From NCBI RefSeq assembly GCF_026210795.1, contig NC_089432.1, positions 1,488,001 through 1,552,000 on the forward strand: DNA of 64,000 nucleotides, read 5' to 3'. The position numbers and the translations under genes are program-made. The notes under the pieces are model-generated. The model was given only the letters and a program-made list of their open reading frames with translations, was not told the origin of the DNA and searched no databases. Source of the DNA: Rhizophagus irregularis. Lineage: Eukaryota; Glomeromycota; Glomeromycetes; Glomerales; Glomeraceae. Below are positions 47,751-59,331 of this stretch, piece by piece (the first letter of the stretch is position 1; every line of letters starts with the position of its first letter).

Positions 47751-48186
47751 GCCTTATTTGGAATCAAAATAAAGGGCAAAGTGACCTTAAATAATATAAA
47801 ATTCAAAAATGTAACAATAAAATGAAGAAAATTGGATAAATAATCTTTTGTTTAAAATTTTAAATTTAATAAAAAAATAAAGTTATTTACTTTCAAAAGT
47901 TAATAAAACAATAAAAATATGTTCTAAAAGATAATCTTTTTAAGCTTAAAAAAGTTAATCTAAACTTTATTTTTTTCAAAAAATAAAATTTGTCTTTCTT
48001 TCTTTTTAGGTATCAGACTATTGGCTTCTTTGGATTGGTAAGTTTTCAAAAGTTATTTAACTTTCAAACCTTAGTTTTTTTTTAAAAAAAAAAATTTTTC
48101 TTTTTTTTTAGGTATTGGACTATCAGCTTTGGTTTTGCACTTTGAGTCAGTAAGTTTCAAATGTCAATTTGCTTTCAACAGAAATT

Positions 48187-48335
48187 CATAGATTGGACTA
48201 GTGGAAATGATGATATTAATAAATTTATTCAAGATACTCAGATATCAGCTCATAAAGGTGTAAAGGAAGCATAGGAATGGATACCTTATGATAGATTTTA
48301 TGATATTGAATATATTGCAAAAGATGGGTTCGGTA
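48187..48335 (+). pseudogene. protein kinase fragment (N-terminal, up to the glycine loop)
   Basis: The frame reads IDWTSGNDDINKFIQDTQ, an in-frame TAG, then EWIPYDRFYDIEYIAKDGFG. Such a W-TSGN..IDKFIQ..-EWIPY-F-DI-YIAKGGFG start is typical of the expanded TKL-like kinases of Rhizophagus, where the last residues form the ATP-binding glycine loop. The sequence is cut off after GFGK and no further kinase lobe follows. It is a truncated, non-functional copy. Confidence 0.65.
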
Positions 48336-48840
48336 AACTTTTGAAACTTTGTTTTTCTTTTAAAAAGATAAAATTTAATTTTTTTCCTTTTTTCAGATAT
48401 AGTAGAGCCCATAAGTGCACCCTCTATAAGTGCGTTTCCTCTTTAAATGCACCTCATAGCTTAGTCCCGAGCTCAGAACTTAGAGCTAAGTGCACTACCT
48501 TTATGTTTTGCATATGCAAGCAATTCTAAGTCCTGAGTATATCCATAAATGCATTCATGTGACTTTTACATAATTTTGACCAATCATCGATAACTGTTTG
48601 TTCAAATTTTTAAAAAATAGATAAATTAATTTAATTTGTAATAAATTGAATTCATTTCTAAAAAAAAGTTTTTTTTCAATTTAAAAAAGAAATCATGTGT
48701 AAAAATTAATTTTTAGAGGTAATCATAGTGAACTATTATTATAATAAATCCAAATGTAACATATATAACGTTTATTTATTATTACAGTTATATATTTATG
48801 GGTAACAGGTAACATTATTTGGCGACCTGTCAGCTTGTCA
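48336..48840. other. intergenic, no recognised gene
   Basis: Contains a GC-richer segment with AAGTGCACCCTCTATAAGTG at about 48412, probably repeat debris. The ORF 48341-48529 is not supported. Confidence 0.35.
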
Positions 48841-48852
48841 CCATGGCAGCTT

Positions 48853-49060
48853 CCCCAGTAACACCAACAAATTTTCCACCCCAATATTCATCACCGGCAT
48901 CACACCCCACCACGTTTTCACTGTTTATATTTATCTGAGGGACTTAGTTTTTTTTTTGCCTCACAAAATTATTTTTTTCACCTCCTTTAAATGTCACCGG
49001 TCACGTGGGGGTGGAATTTTAATAATAAAATTGTTGGTGTTATAATGGGACATTCGCCAT
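48853..49060. mobile_element. possible MITE with CCAACAAATTTT ends
   Basis: Left CCCCAGTAACACCAACAAAT at 48855 faces right AAAATTGTTGGTGTTATAATGGG near 49027-49049, an imperfect inverted repeat. CCCCAGTnnCACC resembles the terminus of the Mutator-like element at 45872, and both contain a TCACGTG(A/G) box. Boundaries are uncertain. Confidence 0.4.
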
Positions 49061-49610
49061 TTTTAATTAACAGTAGTTGTGGAGGAATTGTGGAGGATGA
49101 ACGAAAATATTTTTTTTATCTTTTATTTTTTCATGAAGCTTTTAAAATAGATTTTTTTTTTCTGCCTGGCTGATTGGTTCTGGGAACGATCTTGGATCTG
49201 ACCCGTTCCTCTCTTTTTTAAAAAGGCTAGATTTCGTCGGCTACGGTCAGCTTGGTTGTTAGTGATAGAATTGCTTTCGATTCATTTAATATGTTATCCT
49301 TGTAATTTTTACTACAATCTGGTTAATCTATACATAAAAATAAAAATAAAATGGGACATTCGCCATGGCGACCCAATCACGTGACTTAATAAAATTTTAA
49401 TTGGCTGATTTTTCATTTTTGATCAGTTAATTTTTAAGAATATTTTATTTACGGTAAAATTTTATATATTAAAACTATAAAATTATACACAGTGGATTAA
49501 AAAATTATTTTATGATTTATAAATTGTTTTATTGATTATGTTTATTGATTAGAGAAATAAAAATTAATGAATTTATTTTGAAAAATCTAATAATAATATA
49601 AATATTGATA
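49061..49610. other. intergenic with a direct repeat
   Basis: ATGGGACATTCGCCAT occurs at about 49045-49060 and again at about 49351-49366. No gene is recognised. Confidence 0.5.
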
Positions 49611-50460
49611 AAAAAAAGGAAAAAATACAATTATAAAATGAAAAAATGCCAATAAAAAAGCAAAAAAAGGAAATAAGAAGATATAATGTTAATAATGATG
49701 AAAGAAAAAAAGAAAACAAAAAGAAATGATGTGGGATGAAAAGAGGAGGAATGAAAAAAAAGTGTAAAAAGGATAATAAGGACAAAAGGAAGTGTAAAAA
49801 GATGATAAGGATGAAAGAGAAATGAAAAAGAAGTGAAAAGGGTGATAGAAGATGAAAAGAAAGCGAGAAAGATGATAGTGAACGAAAAGGAAGTGAGAAG
49901 GAAATAAAAAGGATGATAGGAGACGAAAAGGAAATGAGAAAAATGATGGTGAACAAAAAGGAAGTGAGAAGAAAGTAAAAGGGTGATAGGAGATGAAAAG
50001 GAAGTGAGAAAGATGTAAAAAGGAGGATAAAGAAGTAAGAAAGATGATGGTGAACGAAAATGAAGTGAGGAGGAAGTAAAAAGGATGATAGGAGACGAAA
50101 AAGAAGTAAGAAAGATGATGGTGAACAAAAGGGAAGTAAGAAGGAAGTGTAAAAGGTGGTAGGAGAAGAAAAGAAAGCGAAAATATAATGAAAAATAAAA
50201 GAAAATAAAAGGATGATGGAGGATAAAAAAGAAGTAAAAAAGGAGAAGGAAATAAAAAAATAAAGGGCAAAAAAAGAAGTGAAAGAATGATAGAAAGACG
50301 AAAAAAAGCGAAGAAAAAACAATCAAGAACACCACCCATAAAAAAAGGAACAAAGAAAAGACTGGTTAGTATTATTTCAAATTAAAGTGAAAAAGTAATA
50401 AAAACAAGAAAGACATAAAAAGTAATAAAACAAGAAAGACAGTACCTCAAATAAAAAGAA
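49610..50460. repeat. polypurine minisatellite-like tract
   Basis: The plus strand is almost entirely A and G for about 0.8 kb, made of degenerate 23-35 bp motifs such as GATGATAGGAGACGAAAAGG and AAGTGAGAAGGAAGT. Because the complementary strand lacks A-containing stops, three long overlapping Phe/Ser/Leu-rich ORFs appear on the minus strand; these are artefacts of composition. Confidence 0.85.
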
Positions 50461-50687
50461 GCCATCTCATTATCTAAAGAAAAAAATAAAGTTAGCGTTA
50501 GGAATAAAGTGAAGAGCCATTAAATACAATAAAATAACGAAAAAAAAAATTGCCTCAAAAAAAAGTCATTTTTAAGTCGAAATAGCATAAAAAAAAATTA
50601 TCGTTATCTAAATATTTATCAGATGACACGATTGACACATGACATTATAAAATAGTTTTAGTTTAAATCACACAAAAACATAATAAT

Positions 50688-50818
50688 TACTGTTTAGGTA
50701 ATGTATATGCAGATCTTGATGGTACTACATTTTGATTATAATTTGTAAAAAAAAATATGTACTGTTTAGGTAATGCTTATGCAGATCTTGATGGTACTGC
50801 ATTTTGATTATAATTTTA
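50688..50818. repeat. 72-bp tandem duplication upstream of the RING/TPR gene
   Basis: TACTGTTTAGGTAATGTATA begins at 50688 and recurs at 50760 with few changes (TACTGTTTAGGTAATGCTTA); the second copy runs to about 50818. It lies 57-187 bases before the inferred start codon, so it may duplicate part of the promoter. Confidence 0.8.
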
Positions 50819-50874
50819 CTTAATTCGGACGGTATAATAAAATTTTTTCTTGCTTCTTTTTGTAATAAAAAAAT

Positions 50875-53800
50875 ATGGAAGGAAGTTCAAGTCAGGTAAA
50901 TTATTATTTTAAACAATATTAAAATTTAATTAATTGCATATCATTAAAACTAACTTTATATAATAATAGAGTGGAAATTCTTCTACTAATACTGCTTCTG
51001 GTAGCTTAGAAAATAATGACCCTGTTTCATATAAAACGATTTTGCATAAAAATATGCTCAATAATCATATCCTTCTCAAATTAGAAGAGGATGGATTCAC
51101 TACGCCAGATGATAAAGTAGAAGAACTTTTAAAAAATCTAACTAAACCAAGTTATTTATATGCACTTAAATTACTTTTTGAAAATTTACAAAATGAATTT
51201 TCATCTCAATCATTAATAAATTCGTTAGAAGCTCTAATTGATTCCACCTCTTTTAATTATTATTCAAAAGAAAGCATGGCTAGACTAGAGTTACATTTAA
51301 GGACTTGGGTGATAGTCTTAGAACGAATTTGTTTTTCACTAATAGTACTTAGTAAAGAACTTCGAGATAAAGTTTATAATTCTTTAACAAAATTTGCAGA
51401 AATTCATCGTAAAACAACTCAGGTCATCGAAATAGGACTTGGTAATAATTTTAGACCAAATTTCAATCAATTCAATCAACAAAACAATAATCAAGATGAA
51501 CAAATTATTAAAAAACGTAATTATAATATTGATTTTTTATTAATCCATTTGCGAGATACTCTTCATAGTCTACGTGATGATGAAACTTGGTTTCAAGAAA
51601 TTATACGAAGAACTAAAGATTTTCTTAAAGCTGCATTAAATATTACACCAGGAATTTTATCAATAGCAGGAGTTTCTCTTCCAAATGATAATTGTTCAAT
51701 CTTATCATTGCTTACTCAAGTACGTCAGAGTTTAAGTTTTAAATACCCAGTAGCATCTTATTATGTAGATTGGAGAATTATGTTAATAATTCAACATAAT
51801 CTTTTCATTTGGTCTGAAAGTGAAAAGATTATAAGTAAAAAATTTGGAGAATTAGTATTAATGGAATATATTTGGAGCTTTTTGGAAAGAGAATGGGTTA
51901 ATTCTGTGGACAAATCTATTTTAGATTCTCAAACAAAATTTGATGAAGTATCAAATAAAGTTGCTAAAGCTTTGAAAAATACTGGAGGTTTTTTAAATGA
52001 ATTTGCTGGAAATGAACCTATAGCACTACCACATAGTTTGTGGTTTGGAATATTAGATCTTGCACAAAATCTTATCCAAAGATCATCTCGAACAGCAACA
52101 TATGGTCTTTGTTATTATTTAGCAATTGAATCACTTAATAAAGCACCAAGCAGTTTTATTCAATTTAAATCTATTGAATTATTATTAAATTTATATAATA
52201 TTGATAATAAAATGTTTTCAATGATTGAAATTGATTTTGATCAATACACGCAAAAATTAAGTGAAAATAATTTGGAAGATTCTTTAGAAAAATTTCGAAA
52301 TTTATTAACTTTTGTTAAAGGGAAATACCTTGAAGATTTAAAAACTCTAAGTAATAATACTGGAAAAGGAAAAAACTCAAATCAAAATTTATATTTAAAG
52401 AAAGAACAAATATCAAATTGTAACATTTTAGATGTTATAGCAAATGAAATTACTTGTCCAATTAGTAGTGAACCAACTGATCAATTATGTATTTTAAAAT
52501 GCCAACATATATTAGCATTAAGCAATTTAAAAAAATTGAAGCAAGAGATATGTCCTAATTGTCGAGAAAAAATTGAAGATAATGATATTAGATATTTACC
52601 ACAAAATTCAATTTATAAAAATTTATATTCAAGATTTTTTGAATCTGGATATATTTTACCTTCAATTGAATTAGAAAATTCTGATCAATTATATGACAGT
52701 GATGATTCAGATAATTCGGAAGCTGAACTTATATTAACTAAAAAAAAGAAATTTATGAATTCAATTATTAAATTAAATTCAAAAATATCATCCCCAATAC
52801 TTTCAAGAATTACAAAAAAACAACATCCAACATATCAAAATATTATAAAAGAAATAAATGAAAAAAATTATGAAAAAGCTGAATCTTTATGCAAAGAATT
52901 TATAAATTTTTTTCCTAAAAGTTATTCTTTAAGATGTATTTTAGCGTATATTTATAGATGTCTTAACAATTACGAGCAAGCTCACTTATTTTTAAAAGAA
53001 GCTATTAATTTAAGTCCCAAAAGACCAGTTGCTTATTTTATTTGTGGAGAAATATTTTTTAGACAAAATAAATATGATGAAGCAATAAATATTATAGAAA
53101 AATCATTAGAATATAAAAAATGAATAACTCATATATATTACTTGGAAATAGTTACTTATCACGTACTAGCTATTATGGTTATATTAATTATAGTAATTGT
53201 ACAGCAGCTATAGAAAATTATAATAATGCATTAAAAAATGATCCAAATAATTATTTATGTCTTAAAAATTGTGCATACGCTTATGAAATGGGAGAAGATT
53301 ATTTAAGTACATTAAATTTATTAGATAAATTATTAAATATCAATAAGGAGGATTCTTTGGTTTTATGTTATTATGGAGAAATTTTATATAATATGACACA
53401 ATATAGAAAATCTATATCATACTTTACAAAAGCTTATACTATAGATCCAGAAAACATCCATAACTTGAATAGGAGAGCTATTACATACTGTGTTATTAAA
53501 GAATATGATAAAGTATTATCAGATCTTGATAAAATTATACAATTAGATCCATTAAATAGTTCAGCATATTATCTTAAAAGTTTAACGTATTATACAAAGA
53601 ATGATAGTAACAATGCTAAAATATCATTTAAAAAGTATGCAGAATTATTGAATTCTGATAATATTTTAGCAAAGATTCAGTTATTACATCTAGAATACTT
53701 ACTAAATAAAAATAGTTCTAAAGATTTAAACGATATATTAACAAAAATCGATCAAATTCATTATAGTAGTATTAATGAAAAAGTATTTCTACGGTTTATT

Positions 53801-54861
53801 AAATGCAAAATTTATATTGAATTAAAAGAGTATAGTAAAGCAAGACTAATTTTAGATTGTACACCGTACTATGATGGATTTGAATCTATGAGTTATTTTA
53901 TACAAGATCATCCCGATTTTTGGTCATATTTATATAAAGTTTGTGAAATTAACAAAAATGATTTTACCAAATTTGGAATTGTCGATGAATTTAGTAAATA
54001 TATGTATCGAAGTAAGAAAATATTAAATTATTTATTATCTTCTATTTATGTTAATGATAATTAATATCTTAAACTCATTAGAACGTGAAGTATATTTTGT
54101 TTCAAATCTTACAAATTTGAATAGTGAACTTTGTCAATTTCAAGAAAGTGATATAAGCAGGTAAAGTCTACTCATAAATAATACTTTAAGCCAAATTGTC
54201 TTAAGTACAAATTAATCATAATTTTAATATTAAAGTTTATCAGGGCTGGTATTGTCTTCTAAAAATGAAAAGCTTCATTTGGTTTTACCTATACTAAACT
54301 TTATTTATACTTATGATTATTTCATTTGTAAAATGAATGTTAAAAAAATATTATCTAAGGATTGCTTTATAAAATTTACACTCAATGGCGTAAGTTAATT
54401 AATTAAAATCTCTATTATTTTATTTAATTTTAAATTAATATTAACTTAATTATAGAATTATCGAGATTATATGTTAAAACATGAAGATGTATCAAAACTT
54501 GAGGGGTTAGGTTGGATAGAATATCAGACTTCAATACGTGACCTACATTATGATGGTCAATTTTCGATTGAAATTGAAATAAATTCAATTGAAATGGTAT
54601 GTTCCTATTTACTTATTCAGATTAATTTCCTTTTAGAACAAAATATAATAATATTTTTTATTCACGTAGCAAATAGAATATATTCGATTAAGTTATAGTA
54701 GTCAACCCATAATAACTCACTTTACCAACATAAGTTCAATGGGTTATTTATTTCCAGTTTATCATAAATTTTTCTCAAATGTTCCAGAAACTTTCAAAGA
54801 CAAGTATTTTTCAAGAAAAGAAATGGAAAATTTACTTGATTTAAAAGATATCCTTAACTAG
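50875..54861 (+). CDS. RING/U-box-like and TPR-repeat protein with two frame disruptions
   Basis: Exons inferred: 50875-50895 (MEGSSSQ), 50970-54011, 54082-54160, 54236-54389, 54456-54596 and a last exon about 54677-54861. An alpha-helical N-terminal half precedes a zinc-binding segment at nucleotides ~52450-52570 (CPIS..EP.., CQH, CPNCRE), similar to RING/U-box E3 ligase domains. Then come several TPRs (for example EAINIIEKSLEY, YFTKAYTIDPENIHNLNRRA, KVLSDLDKIIQLDP) and a conserved-looking tail, VPETFKDKYFSRKEMENLL. The frame shifts by one at an A6 run (53115-53120) directly before TGA. The last intron also joins out of frame. It is either a recent pseudogene or a gene with sequencing indels. 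A ubiquitin-ligase role is inferred. Confidence 0.7.
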
Positions 54862-55808
54862 TGTTTCGATCCGTTTCCGGGTTCAACCGGATAAACCCGG
54901 ATAAATTTTTTTTTTAGGTATCCGGATAATTACGGTTTTTACCCGGATAAATATCCGGATAAAAAATAGTAAGATTAACCCGGAATCCGGATAAAAAACA
55001 ATTTTTTTTTAAAAAATTTAAATCACTTATTAATTTTCATAACACTTCATATATTTTTAATACTATGATTCAATTTGGTAAATTCATATTATATAAAGGC
55101 TAGATTTTACTTTAAAGATATAATAATATATTTTTTATTATTTTTAATTATTCATTAACTACAAGGAAATAATTTTAAATTATATCGCATAATTTGAATA
55201 TAAAATATTAAATTCGCGGCATTTATTATTAAATTTATATAGTTCAGCATTTAATTATATAATATAGTTAATATTATACAGTATTTATTTATTTTGGTTA
55301 TTTAGGACTAGATTAACTGTAATTTAAATTTAATAAATAAAGGATAAATGCTATAAATTGATTAATAAATTTTACAAGAATCCCATGAAATTTAATTGTT
55401 ATAAATTTAATAAATGCAACGAATTTAGTTCAATAAAGCCACAAATTAAAGCCACAGATTTAATCAAATAAATCATGAATTTAATCAAATAAAAGCCACA
55501 TATTTAAGTAAAAAATACACTAATTTAATTAAATAATGCCACATTTGAATTTAATAATTGCCACGAATTTAATTAAATAAATGTTACATATTAAATTAAT
55601 TAAATGCCATATATTAAATTAAATGAATGCCACAAATTTTATTTAATAAAAATAATCTATAGTAAAAAAAAATTTTGTTAATTTTATCCGGGTTTCGGTT
55701 TCTATCCGGATATATCCGGATTTTTATCCGAGTCGGATAATCCGGATAGAAACCGGATATTTTTTTTAATTTATCCGGATGACGGTTTCTGCCCGGATCG
55801 AAACACTA
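54859..55808. mobile_element. 950-bp hAT-type non-autonomous element with 8-bp target duplication
   Basis: The ends TAGTGTTTCGATCCG and its inverse CGGATCGAAACACTA are flanked by perfect TCCTTAAC duplications (54851-54858, 55809-55816). Subterminal regions are dense in TATCCGGATAAA and CCGGATA motifs in both orientations; the AT-rich centre (about 55330-55650) has degenerate AATGCCACAAATTTAATT units. TAG start and 8-bp duplication fit the hAT superfamily. The insertion lies in the 3' coding end of the RING/TPR gene. Confidence 0.9.
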
Positions 55809-55816
55809 TCCTTAAC

Positions 55817-56335
55817 AGCTTATAATTATTTACTTTTCTTAATATTACCATTTTTGTTTCAATATACTGTACTTTGAAAATTTTTTAAAATTGAACCATT
55901 TTATCTGTAAAAGAAATCTTTCGTTTCAGAAATTTTTTATTGAAAAAAATTAAAATTGATACATATTGGAAATTTACTGTTTACTCCTGGGAAAATATAC
56001 AAAAAAATTTGTATGGTGTAGAATACTTCATAAATAAAATGTTTTATGTAAAACGTTTATTCAAATTTTAACTAGAATATAACAAGTTTATTAGTTAAAT
56101 CTAATAGATGTTTTATTATTTACGACAAACATCACTAAAACAAAAGGTTTTGTATATTATTGTATTTGGTATAATAAATTTTATTTAACGAATTATAAAA
56201 TGTATATTTTTATTTTAATCTTTACTAGACAAAATAAATAAATTTATTTGTCATACTCCCATAGACCGAACATGGCTTTTAGCCTACCCAAATTAAGATA
56301 ACTTCAAAATTCATAAGGCTTTTAGTTATAATAAA
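55817..56335. other. former 3' flank of the RING/TPR gene and spacer
   Basis: The first bases (AGCTTATAA) would have completed the pre-insertion reading frame with two more codons and TAA. No other gene is seen. Confidence 0.5.
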
Positions 56336-56339
56336 ATGC

Positions 56340-56630
56340 TTCACTTCAATTTTCAATAATATTAATAATTTCTTTAATAGGCGAATTATCCCAACATTTT
56401 ATCATTAAATCCAAATAAGATTTTGGAGTTCCTTTAATATCGAAAAATTCATTACGTAATAATAATATATCATATTTTGGTATAACACTATTACACTATA
56501 ATTTGAATCTTTCATAAAGATTCTGAAAAATTCTTATAAAACGTTTCCCACTATGAAAATCGCGGTGTATGTATCCATGATCATGTATAACTGCTACTTC
56601 CAATAATATTTCTAATCAAGCTGAAAATAT
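56340..56630 (-). pseudogene. protein kinase catalytic-loop relic
   Basis: The minus strand reads LEVAVIHDHGYIHRDFHSGK, then FQNLYERFKL and a stop, and later ILLLRNEFFDIKGTPKSYLD followed by LMIKCWDNSPIKEIINIIE. HRDFHSGN is the catalytic loop of the TKL-like kinases; here the metal-coordinating Asn is Lys, and the DFG segment is missing. CWD..P is the conserved C-lobe end. It is a deleted, inactive copy. Confidence 0.7.
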
Positions 56631-57295
56631 TAGAAGGGGAGAAGATGATATGGAGAAAGAAAAATGAGAGAAAAGACACCATTAATATAAGATTTGTTTA
56701 TTTTTTATGATAAAAAACGTTATATCATTTTTTTTCACACCCAACGTGCAAAATCAGTTTCATTAATTCTTTGAATTTTTTAATTCTTTAAAAATTAAAC
56801 ATTGAGATTCTCTTATGCTTTTATTATTTTATTACTAAATGAAAATAAATTAATATATTAAAATTTAAATGTTTTAAATTGATTATAGTAGTATTTATTA
56901 TAAAAGAAACAAAATAAAAAAAAATAAATCATTCGCTTTGACGACAAAGAATCACTCTATAGTTTAATTCTTCATTTGAAAAAAGAGGTCCTCTTATTTT
57001 GTCTTATTAAATATTTATGTAAACCTTCAATTTTTATAATACTGTATATACCAAATCTCTAAATTTATTACCAAGAGCTTCTTTATAAATTAAAATAATC
57101 ATGTTTTTCTACTTTACTTATCTTGGAATTATGGCCTAAAAGAAGTTATTATCAGCGTCATAATTTTTTTATTCAATATGTATAAATATAATAAAGAAAA
57201 AAATTTTTGCTTTGAACCAATTTCAATTTATCGTGGCATTACAAAAAAAATATATATACAGTATATATCATAAATAATTTGCAGAATTACTTTTT
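56631..57295. other. AT-rich spacer, nothing recognised
   Basis: A short minus frame near 57090-57050 (KEALGNKFRDLVYT) is not assignable. Confidence 0.35.
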
Positions 57296-57299
57296 TGTT

Positions 57300-57598
57300 T
57301 ATATTACATATCAAATGATTTCATATTATTAATCATGCAATCCAGACATTCATCAATTTCTAGAATTTCATTCAACTTTCAAATAGTAAAATCAAAGTAA
57401 ACAACTTGTATAATATGCTTGTGGATGAGATTTAGTAGCAAGATTATTATGCCCAATTGGTGTATTTATAAATTCCATTATTTCCATATCATCGCATTTT
57501 AACCCTTCGTTAATATCTTCAATTCTATATACATAAGGATCAATAATCCATTCTTTAATAATATTTAAAACTTCCTTAGAAGATGGCCTTTTTGCCAA
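57300..57598 (-). pseudogene. protein kinase C-terminal fragment
   Basis: The minus frame begins RPSSKEVLNIIKEWI and continues IMEFINTPIGHNNLATKSHP then QAYYTSCLL, matching the end of Rhizophagus-type kinases (RPS..E...I.EWI, then FI.API.H..LATK.HPQAYYTSRLLDF). After one frameshift KLNEILEIDE follows, the family's usual C-terminal end. It has no catalytic domain upstream: the sequence above 57600 belongs to a LINE relic. It comes from a different copy than the loop relic at 56.4 kb, because the order is reversed. Confidence 0.65.
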
Positions 57599-57599
57599 C

Positions 57600-58265
57600 T
57601 AGTTATTTTACTAAGCTTGAGACTTGTAAGTCGGTCGAAAGGGTTGTATTGCATCCACAGTTGAGTGAATTCCCAATTAATGAGATTGTGTAAAGCGAAT
57701 TTTCTAATGATTCTCAGGGATTTATGTGTCAAATGGAACTCAATTAAACGATATTGAATGGGGCGCTTAAGCGCTTTTCGTATATTTCTGTCTATAGTAA
57801 TCGTATCGTTAAAACTACGGTACAGACTTGTGAATCTATACCCCTCTTGTTCACTGACGATATTATAGGATTCGATAAACCTAGTTTTGCAAGTTAGTCA
57901 GCTTCATCATTAAATAGGTCGTCTGAATGTGTCTTGACTTTCGTTAGAGTAACTAGATCTAGTTTTAATTGAGAAGTGATAAGTTTGTCGCTTGACAGAT
58001 TAAGAGTTTAAGACATTATTAATTTTTTGCAGTCGTCTATCTGTGATTTTGACCGAGTAAAGAGAATTAAAATTCTGAATCGTGGCCTGTGAATCTGTAT
58101 AAATAGTAACTTTGCAATGTTTAGGGCAAATTAATAAAACTGTAAAAATAGCGAATCATGCCGCTTTTGTAGAACTAGCCCAATGTCAATTGTTCCATTG
58201 TGTGTTAATACAATATTTTCGGGATGACAATATATATTCCATAGTGGTTTTAGGCCTCATATACT
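57600..58265 (-). pseudogene. LINE-type retrotransposon RNase H region, decayed
   Basis: The minus strand shows WASSTKAA, then IYTDSQATIQNFNSLYSVKI, LVTLTKVKTHSDDLFNDEAD and a downstream IDRNIRKALKRPIQYRLIE with LWMQYNPFDRLTSLKLSK. TDSQATI and H-S-DD..N-EAD are RNase HI motifs found downstream of reverse transcriptase in many fungal non-LTR elements. Stops and frameshifts break the frame. No reverse transcriptase is seen in the window. Confidence 0.65.
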
Positions 58266-58570
58266 ATTGGGGTCATAGCGTAACGTGATTCATGTGATTT
58301 GACTGTGCTAAGTGTGGCTATAGAAATTGCTCCACTTAGTTATCTTCATAATTGTTGCCCGTTGGCCTAAATTAACTTCCTTACTTAACCCTAAGGTCAA
58401 CACTAACCCCAAAGGTAAAAGTTTCAGCCTAAACTAACCTTCCTTACCCAACGCTAAGATACTCCAACGTCAATGTTATCTCCAAGGATAAGTATTTTGC
58501 CTGAACTAATTTTTTTCACACTAACCCTAAATTACTCCACTCCAAAGATGGTTGTTTTGAGAATATAATG
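58266..58570. repeat. degenerate CTAACC/CTTACCC-rich repeat
   Basis: From 58370 to 58540 the segments AACTTCCTTACTTAACCCTAAGG, CTAACCTTCCTTACCCAACGCTAAG and CACTAACCCTAAATTACTCC are variants of one another spaced about 60-75 bp. Some contain TAACCCTAA, but they are not a telomeric array. Confidence 0.5.
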
Positions 58571-58789
58571 AAATTTTATAGATGTTAATTTATAAGAACA
58601 AAACAAATTCTTTTAAATTAACAAAATTAGAGTAATTATTTATTAAAATAGAATGTAATATTAATTTACAATAAAATTTATTCAATTCAATTTATTAAAA
58701 TTCATTAATTTAAAATAAATTATTGTAAATAATGAGTGTTATCAGTATGCCAATTCCATGTTAATGGCATGATTCGCTTATTTTGATAT
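58571..58789. other. AT-rich spacer
   Basis: Low-complexity AT sequence without gene or repeat structure that I can define. Confidence 0.4.
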
Positions 58790-59331
58790 TAAATGTTCAA
58801 CATCTTCAACTAATTTAATAATAGGATTAAATGTTTTTTTTACAGCTATACATCATTTAATATTGCCAGCTAGCTTTTATGCGCATAAAATATTTCTTTG
58901 GGAACAGAAAACCATTATGTTATATCATTGCCTTCATATAGATGATTATGATTCCAGTGGTATCCATCGGCATCTTCAATCAACTCAATGATTTTATCTG
59001 CAATTTCCTTGGTTGAAATCTCATTAGTAAACTTGTATTACTTACTCGGCAATCATGTAAACATAATTCTTGGTTATTGGAAGATATGCCTTCTAAGAGA
59101 TTTATGTTTATTTCACTTAAAAAATTAATTTCAATAATTTTCAATATGTCAGTTTGGCAATTTTTTATTTCTACAAGAGTTTTTTGTCTTTTCTCAAATC
59201 TTTGGCAACAATTATTACAAATTTTGAATTGTTAACACCTTTAGTTCCATAACTTGTAAATTCAAACGATGGCTTAAATAATTTACAACCGTTGCAATAG
59301 ATAGATATCTTTAGAGAATTCCATTTTTATA
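58790..59331 (-). pseudogene. Cys-rich transposon-type protein, N-terminal relic
   Basis: The minus strand reads YCNGCKLFKPSFEFTSYGTK, then in a shifted frame KICNNCCQRFEKRQKTLVEI, LLEGISSNNQELCLHDCR and, after an intron-like gap, TKEIADKIIELIEDADGYHW followed by NHNHLYEGNDIT, a stop, and FSVPKE. Paired CxxC motifs before a degenerate segment with G-Y-HW..HN are typical of transposase-like families expanded in Glomeromycotina. At least two frame breaks exist. The family assignment is tentative. Confidence 0.45.

Noticed and set aside
49573-50353. Three long minus-strand ORFs (216-249 codons)
   Set aside because: Composition is only Phe/Ser/Leu/His, they overlap in all three frames, and they result from the stop-poor pyrimidine strand of a polypurine tract.
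53118-53123. Two separate genes overlapping by ATGA
   Set aside because: TPR repeats run continuously across the junction and the downstream frame has no promoter or 5' region of its own; one disrupted gene is simpler.
54012-54081. Second frameshift near the apparent stop at 54062
   Set aside because: A GTAAGA..TTAG intron of 70 nt removes the stop and restores the frame, so no mutation is needed there.
58370-58540. Interstitial telomere (TAACCCTAA occurrences)
   Set aside because: Only isolated heptamers inside a longer 60-75 bp degenerate repeat, with no tandem TTAGGG array.
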